Shown here piece by piece: positions 9,515-21,790 of a DNA stretch of 36,780 bases. The stretch comes from Gonapodya prolifera JEL478 (Eukaryota; Monoblepharomycota; Monoblepharidomycetes; Monoblepharidales; Gonapodyaceae), in contig KQ965796.1 in the NCBI GenBank assembly GCA_001574975.1, forward strand, positions 1 through 36,780, written 5' to 3'. Position 1 is the first letter of the stretch; the number at the start of each line of letters is the position of its first letter. Below the pieces are notes generated by a model. It was given only the letters and a program-made list of their open reading frames with translations, had not been told where the DNA came from and made no database searches. A program made the position numbers and the translations under genes.

Positions 9515-11860
9515 TGTCCGTCGAATGTTTGCGAAAGTTCGAAGGTTTCGCTGACCAAAGCTTCCCTCCATTCAACCACTTCCTTTACCTTCTTCTACTT
9601 TTGCCCCTCACCACTGCCATCATGGACCGACATGCGTCGCTCCACCGTCTCGGTTTCTACCCCACCCAATCCAGTCAGCATCTGCACGGATTTCTCGTCG
9701 CAAACTTCGACCTGTTCCCTTGCGGAAGTCGGTGATCGCATCGACGAAGTCCCTCTTCTCCGATAGACGAACACTTTTCCAGCCGCGTACCTACTCAGGG
9801 GCCAGGGCCGCTGCCCGCTCATTCACGGTGGCAGAGGTTGATTTACTAAACTGGAATACAAGCTCTCCCTGGAACAGCCGGTAGCCATGGGATGAATGAA
9901 AGTCTCAAGGAAATCAGATGTATCGGAATAAAGAAGAGGGAGTTGAGGCTCTCCAATACTTGGGGGACGCTCAAGCGATATTTGTGACACGAAAGCTATG
10001 GAATGAGGTTGAAGGTCATGAATGCGGTCCGCAAGCCTTCGTTCAATCAATGAGATGTCTCTGCTGTGGCTCTCGAATTACGATCGGTCCCCACCCACCC
10101 ATTGCACCTCGCCTCTCCTACCCCACATCTCCCAGAGCCCGCTCGAGCTTTTTGGCAAGCACATAAGCTCATATTATACGCACGCCACCGGACGCATGTG
10201 TTTTGTGCGCGGGGAGAGAGTCCACCGGGACGTTGTACAGCTATGAAACGACCTGGGATATTACGTTCCAATGTTTTGCAATTATCGCTGATCTGGAAGG
10301 ACACTCGGTAAGCTTTGCCCGCTGGATACCACGTGCAGGTCGACGATGAAGGAAACTGAAGTTCCGTGTAGATACCTCCTGACACGATGGATATTGAAGC
10401 GGAGAGTTCCACCCGCACTTTCAAAGACACCTTCCAATGAGACGCGACCTGCAGGCCTTTGTTACGACGAACATCGTGTTTTGTTTCAGTGCAGTTGAAT
10501 ACAGTACGAGTAGCAGCCAAAGGGGCAAATGCCTTCCGTTCATGATCTCCGACAAGTCCGTCATTGCCTGTATTAAGAGGCAGTTTGGCCCAACTCAACA
10601 AAAGATTTGAGTACGGTATTGTATTATTTATTGTCCAATGTCAGGATCTCGCAATCTGGCAGGTTGATAACACGTTGGGTGAAATTCACCCACCCCCCAA
10701 ACGGAGCGTTGCCGATGCTCAGTATCATATTTTCCATGAAACAAAAAAGCGAACGCACGATGAGAGGCAACTTTTTGCCTCAAAAATCACCCTAAGCGCA
10801 AGCTTTGCCTGGCTCAGAGGTTGACTGAACAATGTCAGCACCAATCCGTCGGCTACCGGGCACAAAATCGTTTGGGTATATACGTTAAGATATTGTGATG
10901 CCTCGAAAGTACCGACAATGTGCAATATGACGAATGACGTGTGCGACAAAGGTCGGTCAAACAGCGGTCTGCACATGTCAGGAGTACCGATCCGTGTAGA
11001 AGTCTCTTGCGTGATGAAGTGCAGCTTCCTGTGCTTTGCACGGCGATTGCGCGAAAAGTTCACGGGTAGTCGATCACCAACATTCGCACCACAACCTCCA
11101 TAAGACTGTTCCAATGAGATACAAATAACTTAAAGGCGCTCTGCCACCGCAGCTAACGCAGAGAAAAACGCCGTGTTGCAGGTCAGTTAATTGCGGTAGG
11201 TGCAGCGGTCATTGGGCCTCCCGGTCACGACGTCAGACAGGTAGGTCGAAAGTACATTCGGGCCTCTCATGCAAGGAAGAAGCACACTGCAACTGCGCGA
11301 CGGTGCAATCAACTGTGTTGGTGGGGTAACAGGAGCGATCACCCGATCGGTATTCGATCCGCGGGAAGAAACGGTCCAGTGTCGCTCCATGAACAGCCCA
11401 CACGCGTGCGCTGCGGACTGCTGAGAATGTCCGGTTCTGCGCACGAATCCGCCTGTGCACTTGGCTGGTGTGGTGCTGTGGCCAAATGCAGGGTGGAAGA
11501 TTGGTTTGCCGCTGGTGGTTGGCCACCAAACTGAAAAGATGCGACAAACTTTACTTACTGAAACAACGAACTTCGCAGAGTCTTCAGTCGATCTGTCATC
11601 GTTTTTTCTTGACACTCGTCTATAAGATATGTGACTGCAATACTGATAGCCCTTTTGAATGGCTGCCGAAATATGTTCCGTGGCTCACACCAGTCCAACG
11701 CGAAACATTCAAGCTGAACGCATGCTCCGCCAACATGTGACACTTTTCAGAACTGGTACTCCGATATGAAAGATGGACTCCATGTCCTCTGAACTTCCCG
11801 CAAACCCCAATAAAATGCTCAACTAGTTCAGTGCCGGCGTCCCACCTTCAAACCGCCCCT
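9515..11860. other. Unresolved, probably gene-bearing stretch
   Basis: Between nudC and the next candidate gene no product could be recognised on either strand. On the plus strand about 9700-9870 one frame reads like a mitochondrial presequence (arginine/serine-rich, with RRTLFQPRTYSGARAAARS), but no downstream enzyme was found. On the minus strand a 184-codon open frame (10047-10601) and frames at 11187-11743 look like exon pieces; a clear donor (GTAAGT on the minus strand, about 11550) supports at least one spliced minus-strand gene near 11.2-11.75 kb. Exon phases could not be reconciled, so no CDS is called. Confidence 0.35.
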
Positions 11861-11870
11861 CGACGGGGGA

Positions 11871-14280
11871 TCATAACATCGCTCCGCCTGCATTGACAGC
11901 TCCACCGCTTCCATGTCGTGAAGCTTCTTCATTTCCGCATATCAATGGGTCGAACGGTCCCTCTGTCTTGCACTGGGCACATTCTCCCTGCATATGCGCC
12001 CTCCAGTTGTAAGAGCTGCCACCCATACACCCAAATTTGCCGCAACCGTGTCGGGCTTCCGCGTTCCCTTTCCACCAAACACATCCCGTAAAGAAAAAGA
12101 CCATACACAGCCCCAACGTCCCATCACCGCCTCGAAAACCACCCTGTCCAGTGCCTCCCTCGTCCACGGTGCTTCCGGCCTCGTTCACGTCCCGAAGCAC
12201 GTCCGGCCAGGAGGAGTTGCCATGACCGTCCACCCGTTTCACGTTTCATTCTGTTGCTTGCCGATGTAAGGTATTTCCCTCACCAACAACTTACCTTTCT
12301 CCTATGATCCACGCACTCAAATGCTGTGTCCGATGATTGAGCCAACAAGATGTCTAGTCTCGTGAGTGTTGATTTAGAGAATGGATGGTTGTGGTGCCAG
12401 GTGCTAGCGCTCTCAGTCGATCCATCGCCCATCGCGAAGGTTTGTGCCTGATCGTCCGGTTCATTGTCGTCCTCGTCCTCGTCCACAACGCTAGGCTGTT
12501 CCCCGTATGCTCATGCGACGCCTCCCGGGAAGGATCTTTTAGTTGCCACCTGAGCCCAATGTCGATCTTCTCAGACGCACCGACACAGCTTTCCACCTCG
12601 AATCCCCGTTTTGTCCACATCCCTCGTCACTCATGCACCCCGCCTCATCCTCAGCCGTCCACGATCCACGTCCACCCTCTCTTGACCCTCGCACGCACAG
12701 CAACGTCGGTATCCACACTCCACGCATCTTTCCAAGTACCCGCCTCACGCACAGAGCGGTTCCATTACTCGGCCAGCCATCTGCAGCCCCGCTATGCTTG
12801 CGCGCGACCGTCGGTGGCTTCATGCCGGATCCGGCATCGGCACGTCCAGCGACGTCCTGTTCGTGCTCCGTCCCAATTACCTGACTCGCCCACAACCAAC
12901 ACGCTCGTGTGCGAAGCTACCACAACCTCGATATTCGGCTCCACCGAAGACTCGTCCTCGTCCATCGGAACAAGACGCAGACTGAGCGCCGGTGGCGGGG
13001 TACGAGAGCGCAGGACCAGGTATGGCACGCCGTCGACCCTGCCAAGTGACCGACGTCCTGTGAAACCTCTCCTCCCCAACCCGGCGCCCACGCCGCCTTC
13101 GACAGGAGCCGCAGCGTCGCCTAACACCCCCGCCACGCCGATATATTCTCGCCCGCCACATAGGCGTACACTTGCGCGGTGGTAAGGGTTCACAGCTGGG
13201 GCAGAGACGCTAAATCGTGACCCGTGCCGCACTCCAAACGGGTACAACGAACCACTGCGACTGTCGAGTTGACATGTCCCGGTCCCCCCCAGGAGAGACA
13301 CTACTGCGTCAGCGCTGGCAACCATGGCGCATAGTCCTATCGCGGATGGCTCTACACGCGTGGGGGACGAATGGTGGGGAAGTGGGGAGCACGTCAGAGA
13401 TGTGATAAGCCTGCAACCGAGGTAGTGTGGAGTTTGGGCCGTGTGCGGAGACATAAGGACCCAACGACATCGCCGCCATCCGTTCTTGCGCTTGCAACGG
13501 AGCGGGATTATTCGAGGTTCAAGGGCTGGACGGGCTACAGGTGGGGCCGAGCCGACATGCAACCATTCCTCAGCTCCACTTCCAGACTTTCCTCTTGATA
13601 TCACGGCCGCCACAATCCTCACGGTATTTTAGTTCCGTACTCGCAACTGGAGGGTTGGGTGTCCGAGTTCCCCCAGCCGGTTCTGCGTCTCTGTCGGCCG
13701 ACCCAAGCCCCGATGGCTTGATTCAATGTCACAAGCTGCCGCCTGCGGATCCTCATTCACAACAGTCCAGTCCAAAGCCTGCGCGGAATCCATATTCGAC
13801 AGGGGCCCTGGGAAGTGGGTGAGGATTTCGTACTGCTCCTGCGCTTATTGCATTCCGGCACCAACACCCCAACAACACCCAACCATCGCATGTCACCCTC
13901 GTTGGTCTGTGCACCACTGCTTTGTACCACAAGAACGGAGTCGACGGGTCTTCGGTCGCGTACATCGCGAGCGGGTCACCGGTGCGGGTCGGANNNNNNN
14001 NNNNNNNNNNNNNNNNNNNNNNNNNNTGGTTTTGAGATTGGTCGTCGTCGAGGTCGACAGCGGAGAGGAGGTAGACCAGAAAGAGGACCCAGGCAACCAG
14101 CACATAGTGATTCGTCTTTCGTTCCCGCCAGGACAACTAGTTGGCGTTCGCTGGAGACAGTGGGATGGCAGACCGGGTGGCGTAGACAGGGTTGCTTCCC
14201 TCGTTTGCCGCGGCCTGCAACAAATCACCTACACCCGCCGAGCGTGCGGGATTCGAGTGGTTCCACACGCGCGCTGGCAT
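11871..14280 (-). CDS. Candidate single-pass membrane protein of unknown function (multi-exon, crosses the N gap)
   Basis: A minus-strand ATG at 14280 begins MPARVWNHSNPARSAG, a disordered N-terminus. A GT-AG intron (about 51 nt) could join it to RERKTNHYVLVAWVLFLVYL, a strong hydrophobic segment with basic residues before it, as in type II membrane proteins. The 33-N gap (13994-14026) follows, then plausible exons YATEDPSTPFLWYKAVVH and SAQALDWTVVNEDP. Further segments at 12.9-13.1 kb, 12.28-12.49 kb (acidic, VVDEDEDDNEPDDQ) and 11871-12242 (cysteine-bearing, KFGCMGGSSYNW, ending TGA 11871) could be later exons of this gene or separate genes. The donor GTAAGT near 12295 supports a junction. 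I do not recognise a family, and the gap prevents a firm model. Confidence 0.3.
13994..14026. other. Assembly gap (33 Ns)
   Basis: A run of undetermined bases sits inside the candidate membrane-protein gene, just after its predicted transmembrane segment. The true gap length is not known from the sequence. Confidence 0.99.
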
Positions 14281-14359
14281 CGTGGACTGTAGGGAGGTAG
14301 TGAGGGGGCGAACTCGGTGGCCCGCCGAGCTGCGCGGGCGGAACAGGTGCAGGTGTGGG

Positions 14360-15131
14360 CTAGGCTTTTGACAAAGGCGGTGCGAGCACATCATCCATGT
14401 GCTCTTTGTCTTCCCTCGACTCCACCTCGTCTTCTTCCTCGTCTTCCTCTCCCTCTTCATCTTCCTGGTTTCGACGTGCCACCACCTCGTCGCGGGGATC
14501 ATCCAAGCTGTCGACAGTGCATATCCCGACGTAGTCGTCGCGACTGCGACAGACGTGTTTGGTACCGCAGTGAAGTCCACCTCCTCCAGGTGCGCGCCTT
14601 GTCTTCCCCTGCTTAATGACCTGATCAACCAACCGGTCCCGAAGACCCCACCGACTCCTCCGGGCAACAAAAAGCTACCGCATTGTCCAAAATAGCCTCA
14701 ATTTCCACGCTCACGGCCACGCCCAATCCCCGTGCCGCGAGGAGGAGAGTTACGGTAGTGTGGGTAGGTAATTCTGGAGACAGACGAGGAATGAGGACAG
14801 AAGCAGTACGCAGGGCGAAGAAACAACGACTCACATCATCGAAAACGGAAGTGTGCTCCCCTGCGTGGTCCCACGAAATGGAAAAGATCCTTCCGACCTC
14901 GAGGAGTGGCAGGCAAGGGAACGGAGCCTCCACGTCGTCCGCCGACGAAAGTTGAGAAGTGCAGACGGTCAACTGGACGATGCATTTGGGAGGAAGAAGC
15001 ATTCCGAGCGCGGGAAGCCACGTAACGGGCACGCAGCAATAAAGTCGGGCCGCGAGTCGCCACCTTGCGATTGCCATCGAGCGCGACTGAAAAGCAGAGG
15101 GAGCTCCGTCCATCCAGAGTTCATTGTCCAT
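14360..15131 (-). CDS. Hypothetical protein with strongly acidic C-terminal tail
   Basis: A minus-strand frame opens at ATG 15131 (MDNELWMDGAPSAFQ) and stays open through LPLLEVGRIFSISWDHAGEH, reaching a good donor (GTGAGT on the minus strand) near 14834. Downstream candidate exons include VAVSVEIEAILDNA and, in another frame, CGTKHVCRSRDDYVGICTVD followed by an Asp/Glu-rich tail (DEEGEEDEEEDEVE) that stops at TAG 14360-14362. I could not find a single set of splice sites that joins all parts in frame, so the exon structure is unknown and the C-terminal half may belong to another gene. No family is recognised. Confidence 0.3.
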
Positions 15132-15917
15132 GATGTCGCGAGTGTCTGAGTGTCTGGGATGCGTTGCAAATGATTAGGTCGATTGATGGAAAGCTCCCTC
15201 GGTTGGTTTGGGACGCGGATTGGCAGGAGATGGAATCGTAGGTTGGGGCCAGATGGCTGGAATGCAGAATGTGCCTTGCGTTTGCGGAGATTTTGTCGAG
15301 GGGAATGAGCTTCCAAAACTGTTGGGGATTTCGATAAAAGGGCGACACAGGCAAGACAGGCTCTTGTCGGCGTGCACATTGGCTCAGATGGGTTGTTTAG
15401 GGGAGAGCATTCGCGGGAACACGACAGCGGGGAGAAGCAGAGAGGGTGGGTGCAATGAAACTGCCTGAAAAAATATCACCCGACCCCTGCGATAATCACG
15501 GCCTCAATTGCGTCCCGTTTCTCCTAAGCAGCGACCACAAAGCGCAATTCAATTCTGTGACATCGACGGCCATGTGCTTCGGTTATCCTGGTGATATCAC
15601 CATTCTGTACAGGTACATTCGTAGAAAACTCTTCAATGAATCTTCGGGGAGGCATCTTAAAGTTCGAGTAGACGCCTCGCACAAGCTTCTCCAGCTCTCC
15701 CCTGTAGAGCATCTTTGCTTAGTTCGTCGTACTCACATGTAAGAAGTTTGCGGCGCAAATGGCCAAATTCGATCATGGTTCCACCATTTTCCCCACAATT
15801 CTGCGGTTTCTCAATAGCAAAAGCTACAAACTCTAATCGTGATATAAGTATATGACATATTACACTTATAGCGCTTCAAAACGAGGCTGCAACATCCTTT
15901 ACAAACCAGACACACAT
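15132..15917. other. Intergenic region, no convincing gene
   Basis: This stretch lies between the ATG of one minus-strand candidate and the stop of the next minus-strand gene. A 62-codon minus-strand frame at 15524-15712 (GELEKLVRGVYSNFKMPPRR) has protein-like composition and could be a gene fragment, but it has no supporting splice sites and no recognised domain. Confidence 0.4.
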
Positions 15918-18869
15918 TCACAAGCCACTTGCATCTGTTAGTCCGGACGAAATGCGAGCCTTGACATCCCTGATCACGTTGATGACGGTGTACTTGTTCA
16001 GCGCAAACGCCAGAGTGAACCTAAGTACAACATCGCGGGTGAGAGAGAACAGTCATGATCCCCACAAGCTCGATGCAACAAAAGTTGAACTCACCGGGGA
16101 AACTCCTTATTAATGTTCATCCGCGCTGTGCAATGAGGCAGGGACTGTGCCTTCCAAGTCCAGACCATGTTGGAGCGGAGTTCCAGGAGGAACCCGTGTG
16201 AGCCGTACACCAAGTCTCCACCCTGAGTCTTGGTCCCATCTCTGTCAAGAGAGAACACGGCACTAGAAAAAGCAGAGAAAAGAAGCATTTCAACCGTTAT
16301 TCTTGCAAATTTTTACAAACGAAAACCGAACCAACTCACCCAGCGCTGAAAACACTGTGATCAGCGTCATCCACGTGCATCATGGCTTGATAGTCACGCG
16401 CAACAAAAACGGACTTATATGCATGGGGTTGGGGGTGGAGAGGGGTTTGGTAACGACCTAGTGAATGGGGATTAGCACAATATAGAATCTTCCTGCTCAC
16501 CAAATCAGTAACTGCAATATTGGCTTGAGCGCGATGCTCCTCAAATGCTTGCAAAGTGACGCTGGGGAGTATTGCAAGAGCATACCCAAAATAGAGTAAA
16601 CCGCTTATCATGGTAGAGAGGATACCGGAGAAGATACGTGTTTCCAGAAACAGGGCCAAGTTAAACGCATATTCCACGTTTTGCGTCCGATCAGTCCGTT
16701 CCTGTCAGGATATAAGATGGCGACGTGGCAGTCAGGATCAAAACCAAAAGGTTCAAAACGTGACTTCATGTCACCTTGTGAACTCCATACGCCCCTAACA
16801 CTGCCTCGGGTGGGGTGATCTTCTTGAATTCTTCACTACGACCCAAGTTGTTGTGATCCCCAAGAGTCATTTTGGAGAACTTGTACATACTGTGGAAGAT
16901 TGTCCCGAAGAATTGGTATCGCAAGAAAGCCGGAAAAAAAAGTGAGGAAGAGCACACACGATCTAATTTGAACTTACTCGTCCACCTGTGCGTCTTCAAA
17001 CAAGTCATACGTGGCAGAACCAAGTAGCACACTCCTTTCAACCGAATCGTAGAATTCCGCCCGTATCAATTTGCCGTCAGCCCTTCATCCGGTACAAATG
17101 ATTCGGGGGAAGATAAACCGATTCCTTGAAGGCCTTGCTTCCACAGTTTTCGTTTCGAGTGGCAATTTGGCCAAGTCGATGGTCTTTCGTTTCGCCTATT
17201 AGTTCTAGACATAAATATTTCGTGTTTGAACAAAAGCACGTTGACCGATGTGCATGTATCGAAACATGAAGACGCGAAACTCACTCTCCAACCCTTGGCT
17301 CCACGCCGCTTCCACCGACAACCACAATTTTCCCTTGCATCTCCAAGCACACGTCCGCTCAGCTTTGGACAATAAATCTTGATTTCGTGGATTTCCTTGC
17401 GATTTTTCCACTCTATGGTCCTCCTGGTCAGTATCTCGTTGCTGAGCTCAACTATCCGACGAAATGTCTCGTCAAAACCCTCTTGGCGGTTTGCAAACTT
17501 TGTGATCGCCACAGGTTTCAGAGAATGAGTTCTTGGCAATCGTGGCGGCATTCAACTGGGAAACAGAGCATGCGCCACGTAAGTTGCAAAGACTTTTGAT
17601 AATCGCCTCGTTGAAAACACCTTCCTGATCCCCCTTGCTAAGCCCAACGAACGCCTGTAAAGACCTAATGAAATGCTTAGCGGCAAGAGTCTATCCGATG
17701 CATCGTATCACGAGAGCGAATTCGCAAAAGAGAATTTGAGTCGGAAAATGGAGAGCGAGGGAGAAAATGTCTGCCGTAGTTCTGAACATACCGATCAGAA
17801 TCGTCGGAAGAAATCTTGTACTTGATCAAGCCAGTCCCGAGAATGGCCAAGGATAAGAACATGACTTTCCAAATGTCGAAGAGACTGGCCACGAACCAGC
17901 CACGAATGGCGCATGAGGTGGCTTTGCTCTAGAGAGGGCGCATCGTTACACTAGTGGAGAAAATGAAGATTATGGGAACTTCTGTCGGGAGATGCATGAA
18001 ATTCTCAACGCGAGAGCACTCACGTGGGCGTGCCCGCCATCCTTACAAGTTGCATCGCTGCAGACCGTAACACTTATTTTGTGTCCAACATGCTCATCGC
18101 AGTGGACTAATGTGCAAGGCAGAGGTGGGATTTTCGCCTCGCATTTTTGCTTTGAGTTTGCCTTTCGATTCTCTGGAGCCGGCTGGGCTGATGACAGCTT
18201 GGTGGAGTCTGAGCCTCGTCGGGATGGTATTCTCGGAATATTCATGGTAGCGAAGTCACCACTCATAGTTTGGAAAAGTGCAAATACGAACAAACAACTC
18301 ACCGCACCGCCGGCGATTCGAGCTTCCTGCACCTCTTCGGGTGGGTCGTTTCGTACTACAAAAGTTTCGTCTTTCATCCTGCAGTGAATTACATATGAAA
18401 CAAATCAAAAGACCCGGGATGCCTTGTAACTGTGAGACAAGACGCTCAAATACGTACTGAGTGTTTTGGTTTCAGCCTCGAATCATTCGAAGGGGTTGCG
18501 AGATTACAGACAGTTGATCGAGCACCCAGGCCGATGTCCATTGAATCGATAGACGAAGGTGATCCTTGCTTGGGAGGAGATTGATGTCATACGACTCCTT
18601 CGATCTGAACGCATCCAGTCGACAAGAGTGGACGTGTCAAAGTGAAACGTTTGAAAGATCACGTATATACTCTCGATCAACGGTGCACAATTTCGACTCA
18701 CAGTTTCTCCATCCCCGTCCCGACGCGGCGATTCTTCCATCATAGTATCGCCCAAAGGTGTGTTGGATCCGCTCGATGTCTTCCCAGAGACGACGATCAC
18801 GGAGCCTTAACCGAGCATCCCGGAAACTTTGCTCCGAAGGAATGCCCCCAAATCACCAAATAGCTTCAT
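15918..18869 (-). CDS. Large spliced gene ending in a candidate 2-oxoglutarate/Fe(II) dioxygenase-like domain
   Basis: The start is probably ATG 18869 (MKLFGDLGAFLRSK); a 78-nt intron joins it to ESPRRDGDGET. Later exons give SYDINLLPSKDHLRLSIQW, then a Cys/His-rich module (CTLVHCDEHVGHKISVTVC plus CKDGGHAH, about 18030-18120), YDSVERSVLLGSATYDLFED, KMTLGDHNNLGRSEEF and a C-terminal domain. That domain reads SVFVARDYQAMMHVDDADHS, GGDLVYGSHGFLLEL and QSLPHCTARMN, ending TGA 15918. The HxD pair (about 16369-16377), a GG turn and a distal H (about 16133) are in the order of TET/JBP- or prolyl-hydroxylase-like dioxygenases. This is pattern recognition only; the iron ligands are not confirmed. Donors such as GTAAGT and GTGAGT support most junctions, but those around 17.05-17.6 and 18.3-18.5 kb are uncertain. 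The gene lies directly downstream of the 19256-21645 gene. Confidence 0.5.
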
Positions 18870-19255
18870 GGTGACGAGGAAGGCGATTGAAAACGCGAAA
18901 CGATGCCAACAGATGCCGGTTGGGTGGAATGGAGAAACGAGGAATTGTTGGAGGCTTAGAATCAGAATCACCACATTTACGTAATACGGTCAGGATTTGC
19001 ACGACGTGTTTTTCTTTCCAAGGTGATCAAAACTACAATGTACAAAGCAACTTGAAATGTCACGGCGATGATGCAAGAACGGCCCATTGTCAAGTGGAAT
19101 GATTGCCATCGGATACACAGGTCGGCGGCTCACTGACGAGTTGATTCGTCACCAACAGGTCGACTCAAGATATATATCCAGACTCTGTGCCCAAGCAGTC
19201 AGGTTTTGCAAGGAAACTCCAGGTTCATGATCATCAGATGGCTCCGGAGCGCTTG

Positions 19256-21645
19256 TCACAACACCCCCACAAGCCGCTCTTCATCGGCCTCAAAATCAGA
19301 GTCGGAGTCACCGTTGAGGTGGTGGGTGAGAGCACTTTCCGACGTCCCATTCGACTGCAGATCATCATCTTGAACAGTCTTTCCCACAGCATATTCATTG
19401 GTATCGGCGCTTTGTTGCTTCACTTCAGGGTGGTACAACAGCGCCTCTCGATGAGGGGAGACCGGGTTAGACAATTCAAGAAACCAATCATATGTCCAAA
19501 GTTGAGGATCCTCGCTTTCTTTGGCTGTCGCAGATGCTTCCTCGGCACGCAGCGCAGACTTTGTCGTAGAAAGCACACCGTCAGCCTAGAAGAGCAACCC
19601 ACATTAATTATCTCATCATAAAATGCAAATGAACGAGATAAAAATCAAGCTCACCAACTCGGAGAAATCACCGGGCCTTTCCACACTGGACGATGAATAA
19701 AGGTGAAGTGAAGAATAACCACTCTCTTCACCGAGACGGTTGATAGAGTTTGAGTACTGAACGGCTCTTCTGTTGTAGCAGGAAATAATTTTTGACAGAT
19801 TCGATTATAGAAACACAACACACTGTCGCGAAACATACCTAATGCAGTCCCTTCATCGATGAATACGGTAGATTCCGAATCTGCCAGTCGTCGAGTGCGT
19901 CGAGCGGGATCCATCGAAGTTCCTCCTTGAGGTGACCTCTCGACTGCTTCGGGTGAGCTGGATTTGCGATTTTTGCCAGTGTCTCCAGTACCAATGTCAG
20001 CTCCTAGGGCGATCCAGTTTCCAGTAGTTGATGTTGATGGTGTGATGCCGATCATTGGTTCGGGTGGCTTTGAGAGCATGTGAAGGGCAGATACGGCCAC
20101 GTCAATGTCTGAAAGTCCAAGTAAAGGTGTCGCGGGACTTGTATCGCCGGGAAGTACCGTTGATGGGGCGTCACAAGGATAGCCTGATTGAGGATGAAGG
20201 ACCCGCGTGAATGATTACCCGATGACTGTTTGAACAAGTCCACCTTCGTAACTCACATGTCCAGAGTCGCGCCCTTTTGTGATACCTCCTTGAAGAGTCG
20301 GGCGATGGTGATGGTGACCTCTTTCCCATCATTTGCACCTCGACATTTGAGCTTCTCAAGGTTTCATTGTCCAATTCATTTCTAGCCAGCTCTGCAGTGG
20401 TACCAGTCTCCCTGGGCGTGCGATGAGAGTCAAACGATTCTGCGACCGAGGTTCTATCCAAATTAGTGCCCACGGAATATGCTTTGTCCTGTCTGTCATT
20501 GGAGGGATCACTCATAGAGATATCAGTGTCCCGGTTGCCGAAGTCTTCGAAAGGTATATGAGTAGAACTGGTGCCAGTAGTGTCTGTTTTGTCGAACACC
20601 AACCCTACAGGCGTAGGCGTGAGTGGAGCTTCGAGAGGTTGTATAGCTTCACATCGGAGAGCCCGCTTCAATCAGAGATTACACGGTGAGACAATTTGTG
20701 GAGGAAGGAAAAACGTGACAATATCCACATACTTTGTCGTCCAGGAGCTGGTCGTGAGTTGACGTCAGGAAAGGGAGGTTGGTTCCTGGATCAACCAACG
20801 GGTCATCAACGGGACCAGAAGGCGGCAGAGGTGGGGGAGTTGAGGGGGCAGCAAGAGGTAGCGGAGATAAAAAGACGTCAGGCTGAACTATCTCAGCGCG
20901 CTCGAACCCGGGAGGAGATGCAGGTGCTGGTTGGGCCAAGGTACGGGCTAACATTGAATAGTTTGGTGCAGACGTTGCAGACTTAGTCGACAGAGAGTTC
21001 TCGGACATGACAGCCATGAAATCCTCGAGCATCCAAGTAGGAAAGACAAAAGGTGTTGAGGCTTGAGCAAAGGGCGTGGTTGAAATTGTAGTAGAGTATG
21101 TAGCAGGCGTGTGCTCCGACCGGTGTGGTGCAGGCCGGGACAGAGAAGAGCGGCAATAACGAGAAAGGTTGCGGCGCTGTCCTTTGGCCTTTGGAAGCTG
21201 TGTTTATTATTGTCGCTCTAAAGACTGAATCGGTGACAGGAAGGCCATCACCCACGTCGTGAGGGTTCACAGCATCCACTAGTTCGCTCCCGGAGCCAGT
21301 AGCTTTCCACTGTTGAGCGAAAAGCTCTGCTGCGACCTCGATGCTTGGATAGGGTGTCGATTCTTCTTTCTGAGAGAGGCCCAGGGCATTAGAGAGATCT
21401 GACGACTTCGTCGGCCTTTGTTTGCGCTTTCGCTCCATCACCGTTTTGATTGAATTTTTGAGGGGTTTTGGGGCCGCTTCCTTTGCCGATGGCTCCACTT
21501 GTGGGTTCTTCCTCAACTTCCCGGTGTTTGCGTGAACATTGGACCGCTGAAACGGCACCGATTCACCGCGGGTGACAGAGTACACGCGGATGACGTGTAT
21601 TTCAAGGGCATCCGGCGGTACGTTGCTGCGATGTCGCTTGTTCAT
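19256..21645 (-). CDS. 682-aa low-complexity, probably nuclear protein of unknown function
   Basis: Six exons join in frame with GT-AG introns of 58-74 nt: 21645-21256, 21197-20733, 20665-20257, 20183-19839, 19764-19655 and 19585-19256. Total coding is 2049 nt, stop TGA. The protein is mostly disordered and rich in Ser, Pro and Thr. Near residue 70 is a basic cluster (MERKRKQRP) that could be a nuclear localisation signal; around residue 370 is SPSPDSSRRYHKRAR, which resembles a phosphorylated basic patch; and there is a Pro-rich stretch (PSTPPPLPPSGP). The C-terminus is acidic (DSDSDFEADEE). Short conserved-looking islands are IEVAAELFAQQWKAT and LWTYDWFLELSNP. No catalytic domain is seen. 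The clean frame over six exons makes the gene call strong, but its function is unknown; transcription or chromatin regulation is a guess from composition. Confidence 0.75.
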
Positions 21646-21790
21646 TTCAGGAAAGTTGGACTCTTACAAATTCCAAGTTCACCGACTTGTTTGTCCGCAA
21701 TAAATTATTTTTCCTCTCGTCTCATTATCCAATCTATCTTTAGTCTCCTTGATGTACACGAGCAGGACTTGTCTACCTGATGTTAATAAG

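Noticed and set aside
12385-13185. 266-codon plus-strand frame
   Set aside because: It has low-complexity Ser/Pro/Arg composition without domains, and minus-strand segments over the same bases read more like exons.
15524-15712. 62-codon minus-strand frame with protein-like composition
   Set aside because: No splice support, no recognised domain and a TAG end; at most a gene remnant.
17041-17600. Apparent +1 frame changes at TGA codons in the dioxygenase-candidate gene, suggestive of programmed frameshifting
   Set aside because: Candidate GT-AG introns of 62-67 nt can explain the main ones, so frameshifting is not required, although the exact junctions remain uncertain.
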